Source: Lentzea guizhouensis (lineage in GTDB: Bacteria > Actinomycetota > Actinomycetes > Mycobacteriales > Pseudonocardiaceae). Taken from it: a stretch of DNA of 64,000 nucleotides. How positions within the stretch are numbered: the stretch's first letter is position 1; every line of letters starts with the position of its first letter. The stretch is from assembly GCF_001701025.1 (NCBI RefSeq), contig NZ_CP016793.1, forward strand, positions 4,836,001 through 4,900,000. Direction: 5' to 3'. The notes below the pieces were generated by a model. It did not search any database. It was given only the letters and a program-made list of their open reading frames with translations, and was not told the DNA's origin. The translations under genes and the position numbers were made by a program. Shown one piece after another: positions 17,461 to 25,062 of this stretch.

Positions 17461-17931
17461 GTGACCACCGCACGCACCGCCGGCCGCCTGATCGGCCGTG
17501 CCGAGATCGTGGAACGCGCGTGCACCTGGCTGCGTGACTCGGTGCCCTACGGCCAGGCGAAGTTCCACGCCAACGAACACGGCATCTACCGCGCCGACTG
17601 CTCCGGGTTCGTCTCCATGGCCTGGGGCCTCCCCGGCAAACCGGAGGACCGCCACGGCGGCCTCGACACCCCCGGTCTGGCCGGCGTCAGCACCCCGATC
17701 CGGCGCGAGGAGCTGCGCGCGGGCGACATCGTCATCCGCACCGACGGCACCAACCTGACCCGGCACGTCGTGATCTTCGCGGCCTGGGCGGAGGAACAGG
17801 GGCGGTACTGGTCCTACGAGCAGGCCGGCGGGTACCGGACCCGGCTGCGGGTGATCGAGTACCCGTACGACAGCGCGGCCGAGCTGTACGTTCCGCGGCG
17901 GTACGCGAGCGTGCTCGACCAGCACCCGTGA
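17461..17931 (+). CDS. NlpC/P60-like protein without signal peptide
   Basis: A 156-aa domain of the NlpC/P60 (papain-like) superfamily, with the catalytic Cys in YRADCSGFVSMAWG (about residue 45) and the His in RHVVIFAAW (about 101). It closely resembles the catalytic half of the secreted protein encoded just downstream (18077-19549), sharing DCSGxVSMAWGL and the ELRAGD/DLRPGD turn, so the two are paralogues. Unlike that gene no signal peptide or membrane segment is present. It may act on a cytoplasmic gamma-glutamyl or peptidoglycan-fragment substrate, or be exported by another route. GTG 17461 is chosen because the homology starts soon after it; no good Shine-Dalgarno is visible. Confidence 0.8.
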   Translation: MTTARTAGRLIGRAEIVERACTWLRDSVPYGQAKFHANEHGIYRADCSGFVSMAWGLPGKPEDRHGGLDTPGLAGVSTPIRREELRAGDIVIRTDGTNLTRHVVIFAAWAEEQGRYWSYEQAGGYRTRLRVIEYPYDSAAELYVPRRYASVLDQHP

Positions 17932-18063
17932 CCAGCCTGGGCGCCGTGCGGGGACGAGGACCTCAAGGGCAGTTCGGTCGCCCATCGGGGCTGAGTTCAC
18001 CGGCCGTTCGTCCGCCGGGCGACTCAGGCCGTTCGACCGGACCAAAACTTCACATCAGCTTGC

Positions 18064-18069
18064 TACGGT
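18064..18069 (+). promoter_or_regulatory. -10 box TACGGT for a leaderless NlpC/P60-propeller mRNA
   Basis: TACGGT ends 7 nt before ATG 18077, which places transcription start at or next to the A of the start codon. There is no Shine-Dalgarno upstream of this ATG. The weaker GTG at 18068 would lie within the -10 box itself. Confidence 0.5.
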
Positions 18070-18076
18070 GACCGGC

Positions 18077-19549
18077 ATGAGATCGTGGGGGATGTTGGCG
18101 GTCGCCGCGGCGGCCATCACGTTCGGCTCGACGCTGGCGATGCCCGACGTCGCGGTGGCGGCTGCCGAGGGTGGCGCGAACTGCGGTACGTACGCGGCGA
18201 ACTCGAAGATCACGCGCAGCGAGGTCCTCGCCAGGTCGCGGACGTGGATCAGCGCGCGGGTGCCCTACAGCCAGAGCGACTGCTTCGGCAACAAGTACGG
18301 CGCCTACCGCACCGACTGCTCCGGCTACGTGTCGATGGCGTGGGGCCTGCGCATCTCCTACACGACCCACATCCTCGAACAGGTCGCGCACCGCATCGAC
18401 TGGGAGGACCTGCGTCCCGGCGACGCGTTGAACGACCGCCTCAACCACGTGGCGCTGTTCATCGGCTGGGCGGACGCGGCCAAGACCCGGCCCATCGTGC
18501 GCGAGCAGGCCGGTCCCGACGGCTCCCGGCCCGTGCAGCGGGTGTGGAGCGCCGCGACCGCCAGCCGGTACGTGCCGCTGCGCTACAACGGCCTGGTCGA
18601 GTCCGGTGGCAGCACCGTCACCAGCGACACCCCGGTGACCGACGCGCCGGTCGTGAGCAGCGGGCCGCAGATCTCCAACACCGCCGCGCAGTCGCTCGAG
18701 GTCTTCGCGCGCGCCGCGGACGGCACGGTCATCACGAACTTCCACAAGACGAGCCGCTGGGCGGGCTGGCAGCAGCTCGGTCCCGAGCTCTTCGCCGGCG
18801 ACCCGGTCGCGCTGCTCAACCCGGCCACCAAGATCGTCGAGCTCTACGCGCGCGGCACCGACGGCCGCGTCCACCACCGCGCCGACGGCAAGTGGCTCGC
18901 GCTCGGCGACACCGCCGTGGCCGGCAACCCGACGCTGCGCTGGAACGACAGGGACAAGGCCGTCGAGGTGCTCGCCCGCGGCACCGACGGCTCGCTGCTG
19001 CGGTTCGCCGCCGGCCAGTGGGCCCCGCTGGGCGACCGCAAGATCGCCGGCAACCCCGCCGTGCTCGACAAGGACGTCTACGCCCGCAGCGACGACGACA
19101 AGCTCGTCAAGTGGGACGGCGAGAAGTGGCAGGACCAGGGCGACACCAAGATCGTCAGCGACCCGAGCGTCGCCGTCGACCAGGTCTTCGTCCGCAGCGC
19201 CGCCGGCAGCGTCGAGCAGTACGCCGCAGGGGTCTGGAAGACCCTCGGCGGCAAGGGCACCGGCACCCCGGCGGCGGTCTACAACACGACCACCGGCTCG
19301 ATCGACGTGCTGCAGCTCGGCGCCGAGGGCGTGGTCGAGCACTCCCGCGCCACCGACGGCGGCTGGACCGCGTGGGCCAAGCTCGGCACCACCGAGGTGT
19401 CCGAGGCGCCGACCGCGATGTACCACGCGCAGACCAAGACGATCGAGGTCTTCGCCCGCACCGACGACGGCAAGCCGATCCGCCGCTTCTACAAGGAGAA
19501 GGCGGGCTGGAGCCAGTGGGCGCTGCTGGGCGACCGCACGGTCAGCTGA
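18077..19549 (+). CDS. secreted NlpC/P60 hydrolase with lectin-like beta-propeller
   Basis: A 490-aa exported protein. The signal peptide spans residues 1-30 (hydrophobic AVAAAAITFGSTLA). The NlpC/P60 catalytic domain is at about 38-175 with Cys in YRTDCSGYVSMAWGL and His in LNHVALFIGW. The C-terminal 290 residues are repeated blades with the pattern VxxxARxxDGxxxxxxxxxxxWxxWxxLG, as in PLL/fucolectin-like beta-propellers that bind sugars. The natural reading is a cell-wall peptidase with a carbohydrate-targeting module. It probably starts as a leaderless mRNA at ATG 18077 and ends before a strong terminator at 19564-19598. Confidence 0.88.
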   Translation: MRSWGMLAVAAAAITFGSTLAMPDVAVAAAEGGANCGTYAANSKITRSEVLARSRTWISARVPYSQSDCFGNKYGAYRTDCSGYVSMAWGLRISYTTHILEQVAHRIDWEDLRPGDALNDRLNHVALFIGWADAAKTRPIVREQAGPDGSRPVQRVWSAATASRYVPLRYNGLVESGGSTVTSDTPVTDAPVVSSGPQISNTAAQSLEVFARAADGTVITNFHKTSRWAGWQQLGPELFAGDPVALLNPATKIVELYARGTDGRVHHRADGKWLALGDTAVAGNPTLRWNDRDKAVEVLARGTDGSLLRFAAGQWAPLGDRKIAGNPAVLDKDVYARSDDDKLVKWDGEKWQDQGDTKIVSDPSVAVDQVFVRSAAGSVEQYAAGVWKTLGGKGTGTPAAVYNTTTGSIDVLQLGAEGVVEHSRATDGGWTAWAKLGTTEVSEAPTAMYHAQTKTIEVFARTDDGKPIRRFYKEKAGWSQWALLGDRTVS

Positions 19550-19563
19550 CCTGAACCGACGAG

Positions 19564-19598
19564 AACGGGGGCCGCGGCGTTGTGCCGCGGCCCCCGTT
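19564..19598. terminator. bidirectional hairpin terminator
   Basis: A 15-bp perfect stem (AACGGGGGCCGCGGC and its complement) with a 5-nt loop GTTGT, between the convergent genes ending at 19549 and 19612. It is followed by only TTC on the plus strand, typical of GC-rich actinobacterial terminators. Confidence 0.85.
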
Positions 19599-19611
19599 TC
19601 GCGTTGTCAGC

Positions 19612-20094
19612 TCAGCACTGGATGACGATGTCCCTCATCGCGGCCTCACCCTTGGGCAGGTCCTCGTTGAGCGCGGCCTCGGTCAGCGACTTCGCGGCGG
19701 TCCGGCACTTCGCCGAGGCGGCCGCGTCGGCCTCCGCCTTCTTCTGCGCGTCGACGGCCCGCACGGCGTCGTCCTTGCTGTTCTCCGCCTTCCTGGTCAG
19801 GTCCGCGATCTCCCGGTCCTTGCTCTCGACCTGCTTCGACAGGCCGGCCGACCGGTCCTTCTCCAGGAAGAACAGCACGCCGAACGCCGCTCCGGCGCCG
19901 AACAGCAGCACGACGAACAACGACAGCACCACGATGCCGGTCTTCTTCGGCTTCGGCGGCGCGACCGGAGCCATCGGCGCCGACACGGGCTGCTGCGGTG
20001 CGAACGACGGCGTGTAGACGTCGAACTCCACCGGCGGGTCCGGCTGGACCGCGGGCTGTGGCTGTGGCTGCGGTTCGTGCACAGGGTTGGTCAT
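19612..20094 (-). CDS. single-pass membrane protein with coiled coil, unknown function
   Basis: A 160-aa protein starting at ATG 20094, which has GGGGGAAA directly upstream; an ATG four codons earlier lacks a site. A Pro/Gln-rich cytoplasmic N-terminus (about 45 residues) is followed by KPKK, one transmembrane helix (TGIVVLSLFVVLLFGAGAAF, about residues 52-72), and an outside coiled coil with heptads (SKQVESKDREIADLTRKAEN) and a Cys pair (AKCRTA ... VIQC at the very end) that could form a disulfide. No domain is recognised. Confidence 0.75.
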   Translation of the reverse strand: MTNPVHEPQPQPQPAVQPDPPVEFDVYTPSFAPQQPVSAPMAPVAPPKPKKTGIVVLSLFVVLLFGAGAAFGVLFFLEKDRSAGLSKQVESKDREIADLTRKAENSKDDAVRAVDAQKKAEADAAASAKCRTAAKSLTEAALNEDLPKGEAAMRDIVIQC

Positions 20095-20191
20095 GGTTTC
20101 CCCCAAAAGATTTGCCCCCTTGCGCCTATCATCGCCGCGCCGTCAACGCCGTTACGTGAGCCGCAGCACAGCCGACGTGCGGTTAGGGTGT

Positions 20192-20205
20192 GGAAAGCGC
20201 TTACC
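20192..20205. promoter_or_regulatory. LacI-family operator-like palindrome
   Basis: GGAAAGCGCTTACC with the core AAGCGCTT at 20195-20202, the usual centre of LacI/CcpA-class operators. It overlaps the probable start of transcription (TAGGGT -10 at 20184-20189) and lies 12 nt before the ATG of the first oxidoreductase. No LacI-type regulator is in the window. Confidence 0.6.
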
Positions 20206-20217
20206 CGGGAGGTCCTG

Positions 20218-21483
20218 ATGGCTCGCAGGCGGTACGCCGTGGTCGGCACGGGAGCACGGGCCGGGCGGCACGTCCACGCCATCGCCGTCGAGCACGCGGA
20301 GACCTGCGAGCTCGTGGCGTTCGCCGACGTCAACCGCACGCGAATGGCCGCGCACAACGACCGGCTCACCGAGTGGGGTGTGGAACCGGTCCCCGTCTAC
20401 GCCGCCGAGGACTTCCTCGTGATGCTGGAGGAGCAACGGGTCGACGTCGTCGTCGTGACCACTGTCGACCGCTACCACGACACCTACATCGTCGAGGCGC
20501 TGGACGCGGGCCGTGACGTCGTGACGGAGAAGCCGATGACGACGGATGTGCCGTCGGCGCGCAAGATCTTGGACGCGGTGCACCGCAACGACGGCAACGT
20601 GACGGTCACGTTCAACTACCGCTACAACCCGATCCACGAAAAGGTGCGCGCGCTGCTCGCCGACGGAGCTGTCGGTGAGATCGGGTCCGTGCACTTCGAG
20701 TGGCTGCTCGACACCCGGCACGGCGCCGACTACTTCCGCCGCTGGCACCGCGACAAGGCCAACTCCGGCGGTCTGATGGTGCACAAGGCCACGCACCACT
20801 TCGACCTGCTCAACTGGTGGGTCGGCAGCGTGCCGGAGACCGTGTACGCGCACGGGCGGTTGTTCTTCTACGGCAACGAGAACGGCCAACGCCACGGGTA
20901 CGCGGACGACGAGCGGTTCGCGTTCGACCTGAAGAAGGACGACTGGCTCAAGAAGCTCTACCTCGACGCACGGCACGAGGACGGCTATCGGCGCGACCAG
21001 AACCCGTTCGAGCCAGGGGTGTCCATTGAGGACGACATGTCCGTGCTCGTCCGCTACGCCAGCGGCGCCGACCTGACGTACCACCTCACGGCCTACTCGC
21101 CGTGGGAGGGCTACCGGCTGATGGTCAACGGCAGCAGGGGCCGGTTGGAGCTGGAGGTAGTGGAGAACGCGTGGGTGTCGAGTCAGCACCCGGCGGTGCA
21201 TGGCGTGCGGGCCAACCCGGAGGAGGGCTGGGCGAAGCTGTCCGTGCAGCGGTTGTTCGAACGGCGCGAGGACATCCCGCTGGACTTCGACCGGGACGGC
21301 CACGGCGGTGCCGACCAGCGCATGGTCGACGCGCTGTACGGGCCGCCGGGCCAGAAAGACCCGTTGGGACGCAGGGCAACGCACTACGACGGCACGCTGT
21401 CGCTGCTGACCGGGTTCGCCGCGAACCGCAGCTTCGAGACCGGGACACCGGTCAGAGTCGCCGACGTGATCGACCTGCGCTGA
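20218..21483 (+). CDS. Gfo/Idh/MocA-family oxidoreductase
   Basis: A 421-aa NAD(P)-dependent oxidoreductase acting on sugars, inositols or their derivatives. ATG 20218 has GGGAGG at 20208-20213. The Rossmann N-terminus is YAVVGTGARAGRHVHAI, the family signature TEKPM is near residue 105, and the substrate-side catalytic segment HKATHHFDLLNWW lies near 183-195. The long C-terminal part is typical of the larger members of the family. It is followed by a second, unlike member at 21626, and both may form a sugar catabolic unit controlled by the LacI-type operator in front. Confidence 0.9.
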   Translation: MARRRYAVVGTGARAGRHVHAIAVEHAETCELVAFADVNRTRMAAHNDRLTEWGVEPVPVYAAEDFLVMLEEQRVDVVVVTTVDRYHDTYIVEALDAGRDVVTEKPMTTDVPSARKILDAVHRNDGNVTVTFNYRYNPIHEKVRALLADGAVGEIGSVHFEWLLDTRHGADYFRRWHRDKANSGGLMVHKATHHFDLLNWWVGSVPETVYAHGRLFFYGNENGQRHGYADDERFAFDLKKDDWLKKLYLDARHEDGYRRDQNPFEPGVSIEDDMSVLVRYASGADLTYHLTAYSPWEGYRLMVNGSRGRLELEVVENAWVSSQHPAVHGVRANPEEGWAKLSVQRLFERREDIPLDFDRDGHGGADQRMVDALYGPPGQKDPLGRRATHYDGTLSLLTGFAANRSFETGTPVRVADVIDLR

Positions 21484-21625
21484 GCGGATCCGGTGCCTGG
21501 TTGCTGTCACAACCATGTCTTGCTTGGCGCGGCGCATTGAAATTCCACGCAGCTCGGCCGATGCTGAAGTTCGCGTCGATGGTCGCCGTGTGCTGGTGCA
21601 AGCCCTCCGAGAAGGGTGTGAGCGA

Positions 21626-22672
21626 ATGCGTGTTGCGCTGGTAGGGGCCCGCGGGCATGGGGCGCGGCACGTGGCGAACCTCCTCCGGCTCGGCCACGAC
21701 GGGACCGCGACGTTCGTGGGCGTGGTGGACGTGGCCGACGTCGACGTGCCGGTGCCGGCCTACCCGGACCTGCCGGCGCTGGCGGCCGAGGTGCACCCGG
21801 AGGTCGTGGTGATCTCCTCGCCGCCCGCGACGCACCGCGAGCTCGCGCTGAGCGCGTTCGAGCTCGGCTGTGACGTGCTGGTGGAGAAGCCGGCGCTGCT
21901 GAGCGTCGCCGACTTCGACGAGATCTCCGCCGCGGCGGCCGGGCGCGGGCTGGTGTGCCAGGTCGGGTTCCAGTCGCAGGGCACCGGGACGTACCGGCGG
22001 CTGTGCTCGTTGATCGGCTCCGGCGCGCTGGGGGAGATCGCGGGCATCGGCGCGGCCGGGCGGTGGGTGCGGACCGACTCCTACTACGAGCGGGCCGAGT
22101 GGGCCGGGCGGCAGGGCGAGGACGGGTGCCTGGTCAACCCGTTCGCGCACGCGTTGCAGAACGCGTTGCTGCTGGCGGACGTCGAGGAACGGACCGACAT
22201 CACCGTCGAGCTGGAGCTGTTCCGGTGCCGCGACACGATCACCGCCGACGACACGGCGTGCGTGCGCGTGACATCGGACGGTGCGCCGCCCGTGGTGGTG
22301 GCGACGACGTTGTGCGCGCAGACATCGTTGCCACCGGTCGTGCTCGTGCACGGATCGCTGGGTCAGGCCGTGTGGTGGTACGACGACGACAGCCTGATGG
22401 TCAACGACCACAAGATGGCCGTCCCTCCGCCCGTGGACCTGTTGGAGAACCTCATTCGGCACCGTCAGACCGGGGAACCGCTCGTGGCGCCATTGGCCGC
22501 GGCGCGCGCGTTCACCGCCGTGGTGGAGGCGTGCGGCAAGGCCGACGTGCCGGTCCTGCCCGCCCGCCGCGACGCCGACCGCGTGGTGCTCGACGGAATC
22601 GACGAGGTGGTGGTGCGCGCCGCCGAGAAGATCGCTACCTTCGCGGAACTCGGTTGCGGTTTCGGAAGGTAG
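21626..22672 (+). CDS. Gfo/Idh/MocA-family oxidoreductase, second copy
   Basis: A 348-aa protein started at ATG 21626 (MRVALVGARGHGARHVANLL, with GAGAAGGG 9 nt upstream). It has the family signature VEKPA near residue 93 and the sequence NPFAHALQNAL in place of the usual catalytic Lys/His segment. It is shorter than and only distantly related to the gene before it, so the pair is not a recent duplication. The 142-nt gap between them shows no terminator. Substrate unknown. Confidence 0.85.
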   Translation: MRVALVGARGHGARHVANLLRLGHDGTATFVGVVDVADVDVPVPAYPDLPALAAEVHPEVVVISSPPATHRELALSAFELGCDVLVEKPALLSVADFDEISAAAAGRGLVCQVGFQSQGTGTYRRLCSLIGSGALGEIAGIGAAGRWVRTDSYYERAEWAGRQGEDGCLVNPFAHALQNALLLADVEERTDITVELELFRCRDTITADDTACVRVTSDGAPPVVVATTLCAQTSLPPVVLVHGSLGQAVWWYDDDSLMVNDHKMAVPPPVDLLENLIRHRQTGEPLVAPLAAARAFTAVVEACGKADVPVLPARRDADRVVLDGIDEVVVRAAEKIATFAELGCGFGR

Positions 22673-22675
22673 CCC

Positions 22676-23191
22676 GTGGACACCTACATCGACCTCAGGG
22701 ACGTCCGGCTGACCGGATTCGTGAGCCAGGGCCTGATCGCCCTGGTCGCCGCGGAGTCGGTGTGGGGCACCGTGAACGACTGGTCCGGCGGTTCGTCGAC
22801 GTGGAGCTTCCTCGCGCAGGTGTTCTACCTGCCCGCGGCCGTGGCGTTCGTGCTGTGGTTCCGCAACGCCACCCACAACGCCGAGGCCATCGCGCTGCAC
22901 GGCGTCCGCATGATCAACGACGTGTGGCGGGCGAGCGACCCGTCGCAGCGGTCGAAGCCGTTCAAGGAACGCACGGTGAGCCCGTTGATCAAGCCGTGGC
23001 AGTACGCGTTCCTCGCGATGGTGCTCACCGACCTGCTGGAGACGCTGCTGCTCGACACCGGGGCGTACGTGGTGTTCTCGACGCTGTCCACGGTGAGCGC
23101 GGTGGTGGCGGCGGGGCTCGCGTGCTTCCTGATCTGGCGGATCTCGTGGATGCAGCAGCAGTTCGCGGTGCCGAGGGCCAAACGCCGCTGA
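22676..23191 (+). CDS. DUF4328-like membrane protein
   Basis: A 171-aa integral membrane protein starting at GTG 22676, with GGAAGG 6 nt upstream and only 3 nt after the preceding stop, so it is co-transcribed with the oxidoreductase. Four hydrophobic segments are seen (about residues 13-30, 43-60, 105-120, 130-152). The spacing and the segments FLAQVFYLPAAVAFVLWF and WMQQQF agree with DUF4328 proteins, whose role is not known. Confidence 0.75.
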   Translation: MDTYIDLRDVRLTGFVSQGLIALVAAESVWGTVNDWSGGSSTWSFLAQVFYLPAAVAFVLWFRNATHNAEAIALHGVRMINDVWRASDPSQRSKPFKERTVSPLIKPWQYAFLAMVLTDLLETLLLDTGAYVVFSTLSTVSAVVAAGLACFLIWRISWMQQQFAVPRAKRR

Positions 23192-23230
23192 GCGGTGCCC
23201 TCGCCGGCCCGTTTTCGTTAGCCTGGGCCG

Positions 23231-23803
23231 ATGCCGTTGCTCGGACCAGCTGATCCGCTGCCGCACGTGCCCCGGCGCATCCTCGTCGCCGGAAACGCCG
23301 GATCCGGCAAGTCGACCCTGTGCCGCCGCATCGCCGGGCAGCACGGCGTCCGGTACGTGGAGCTGGACGGCCTCTACTGGGGTCCACAGTGGACACCGCG
23401 GCCGGAGTTCGCCGCCGACGTGGCGGCGTTCGCGGACTCCGGCGGGTGGGTGACGGAGTTCCAGTACAACGAGGTGCGCCCGCAGCTCCTCGCGCGGGCG
23501 GACACGCTGGTGTGGCTCGACCACCCGTTCCCGGTGGTGATGGGCCGGCTGGTCGGCAGGACGATCCGGCGCCGGGCGGGGCGGGTGGAGTTGTGGAACG
23601 GTAACCAGGAGTCGTCGCTGTGGTCGGTGTTCACGGACCCCGAGCACATCCTGCGGTGGGGCTGGAAGACGTACGGGCGCAACCGGGCCAGGGTGCGCGG
23701 GCTCGTCGACCAGGTCGTGGTGGTGCGGTTGAGCGGGCAGGGGCAGGTGGAACGGTGGCTGACCGGCCCGTTGGCCGCCGTGGGTGAGGAGCGTGCACGG
23801 TGA
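23231..23803 (+). CDS. P-loop kinase-like (adenylate-kinase-type) NTPase
   Basis: A 190-aa nucleotide kinase-like protein. The Walker A is RILVAGNAGSGKSTLCRR (around residues 16-33), followed by an acidic ELDGLYW acceptor-side motif and a Walker-B-like LVWLDHPF near residue 96. An Arg-rich lid (RTIRRRAG) completes the plan. It resembles the group often annotated as topology modulation protein. A -10 TAGCCT ends 6 nt before ATG 23231, suggesting a leaderless transcript. The stop overlaps the next start (GTGA). Confidence 0.78.
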   Translation: MPLLGPADPLPHVPRRILVAGNAGSGKSTLCRRIAGQHGVRYVELDGLYWGPQWTPRPEFAADVAAFADSGGWVTEFQYNEVRPQLLARADTLVWLDHPFPVVMGRLVGRTIRRRAGRVELWNGNQESSLWSVFTDPEHILRWGWKTYGRNRARVRGLVDQVVVVRLSGQGQVERWLTGPLAAVGEERAR

Positions 23804-24309
23804 GGACTGCGCTGGTGCTCGGCGGGAGCGGGATGTTGGCGGGCTGCGCGGGGAGGCTGGTCGCGCGCGGGTGGCAGGTGGTGCTGCCGTGCCGCAACCG
23901 GCCGCTGGCCGCGGACGAGGGACCGGGCAGGGCGGCGCGGGCGTCGTTGTCGAGGGGCCACCGCCCGACCTGGGTGAAGGCGGACTGGGCCAAGCCCCGC
24001 GAGCTGGCGGGCGAGGTCGAGTACGAGCTGGCCGGCCGCCAGGTGAACCTGCTCGTTGCGTGGGTGCACGACAGCTACCGCGTGGACGTGCTGAGCGCCG
24101 TCGAGCACCTGCTGGCCGAGAACGCGCCGGTGGTGGAGGTGCACACGTCCGCACCGGTACCAGACCCGGTGCTCGGGCACCCGACCCAGCAGGTGCTGCT
24201 CGGCCACTTCGCGCACGACGCCGCCCGGCACACGAGCGAAGCCGTGCTGGACGCCGTCGTGCGCGCGCTGGAGGGTAAGGCACCCTCGCTGCACCTGGTC
24301 GGTTTCTAG
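23800..24309 (+). CDS. short Rossmann-fold NAD(P)-binding protein
   Basis: A 169-aa protein starting at GTG 23800 in 4-nt overlap with the kinase-like gene, so translationally coupled. The N-terminus ALVLGGSGMLAGCAGRLVARG is a dinucleotide-binding GGxGxL motif of the SDR type. It is too short for a full dehydrogenase and has no YxxxK. Similar 170-200 aa proteins are annotated only as short-chain dehydrogenase-like. Function unknown. Confidence 0.7.
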   Translation: MRTALVLGGSGMLAGCAGRLVARGWQVVLPCRNRPLAADEGPGRAARASLSRGHRPTWVKADWAKPRELAGEVEYELAGRQVNLLVAWVHDSYRVDVLSAVEHLLAENAPVVEVHTSAPVPDPVLGHPTQQVLLGHFAHDAARHTSEAVLDAVVRALEGKAPSLHLVGF

Positions 24310-24456
24310 CCCTCGGCGATCTGCGCGCGCCGTCCGGGTGGTGAGCTCGGCACTGCACGTCCTGATCGGACTGACGACGGTCAGCGTCGCGGACGGTCAT
24401 CGGCTGGTTCGTCCCGCTCCTGAACGTGGACCTGCCCGGCGTGTCGACGCAGTACG

Positions 24457-25062
24457 TCAGCCGTCCGCCGGTCCAGGACGGCGGGCCTGTCCGAGTCCAC
24501 GCACCAGGAGCATGACCGACTCGCGCACCTCCGCCCGTGACCGCTCCGGCTGGAACACCTGCCAGTCGAGCGCGATCACGAGCAGCGTGCCGAACAACGC
24601 CGCCGACGCGGTGCCGACCTCCACGCCCTCCGGCAGGCGGCCCGCGTCGGCCAGGCGCTTCATCTGACCGCGCACGATCGACACGATGTCGTCGCGCAGC
24701 AGCGACAACGTCCCGTGCCACTGGCCCGGCGTCCGCCACAGCTCCGACACCAGCAACTGGCCGAACGCCGGGTACTCGGCCCAGAAGCCGAGCATCTGGT
24801 CGACCAGCGCCTCCAGCGAGTCCTCCGACGACTCGGCCGACTCCGCCGAGCGCAGCCGGCCCGCGAGGATCTCCACCCCGTGGTGCAGCAGCGCCTCTAC
24901 CAGCGCGTCCTTCGAGGCGAAGTTGTAGTAGATCGTGCCCTTGGCGACGCCCGCCTCCGCGGCGATCTCGTCGACCGTCACCGAGGCCGCGCCCCGTTCG
25001 CCGACCAGCTTCAACGCCGCGTCGAAGAGCTTCTGCTTCGTCGCCGTCGTCCGCGCGCTCAC
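24457..25062 (-). CDS. TetR-family regulator of the YhgE operon
   Basis: A 201-aa regulator started at GTG 25062, which overlaps the stop of the YhgE gene (GTGA) and so is translationally coupled to it. The helix-turn-helix is in VTVDEIAAEAGVAKGTIYYNFASKD split over residues 28-52. The long ligand-binding part (to about 190) is typical of efflux repressors. It most likely binds the palindrome at 27630-27643, in front of the ATPase-YhgE-TetR operon, and represses its own operon. Confidence 0.9.
   Translation of the reverse strand: MSARTTATKQKLFDAALKLVGERGAASVTVDEIAAEAGVAKGTIYYNFASKDALVEALLHHGVEILAGRLRSAESAESSEDSLEALVDQMLGFWAEYPAFGQLLVSELWRTPGQWHGTLSLLRDDIVSIVRGQMKRLADAGRLPEGVEVGTASAALFGTLLVIALDWQVFQPERSRAEVRESVMLLVRGLGQARRPGPADG

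Noticed and set aside
19582..20217. Upstream extension of the first Gfo/Idh oxidoreductase by 212 codons
   Set aside because: It is antisense to the coiled-coil membrane gene and crosses a terminator; ATG 20218 has a good ribosome site.
24310..24456. Possible decayed membrane-protein fragment (VVSSALHVLIGLTTVSV in one frame, WFVPLLNVDLPG in another)
   Set aside because: Only about 45 codons over two frames and no family match; too little to call a pseudogene.
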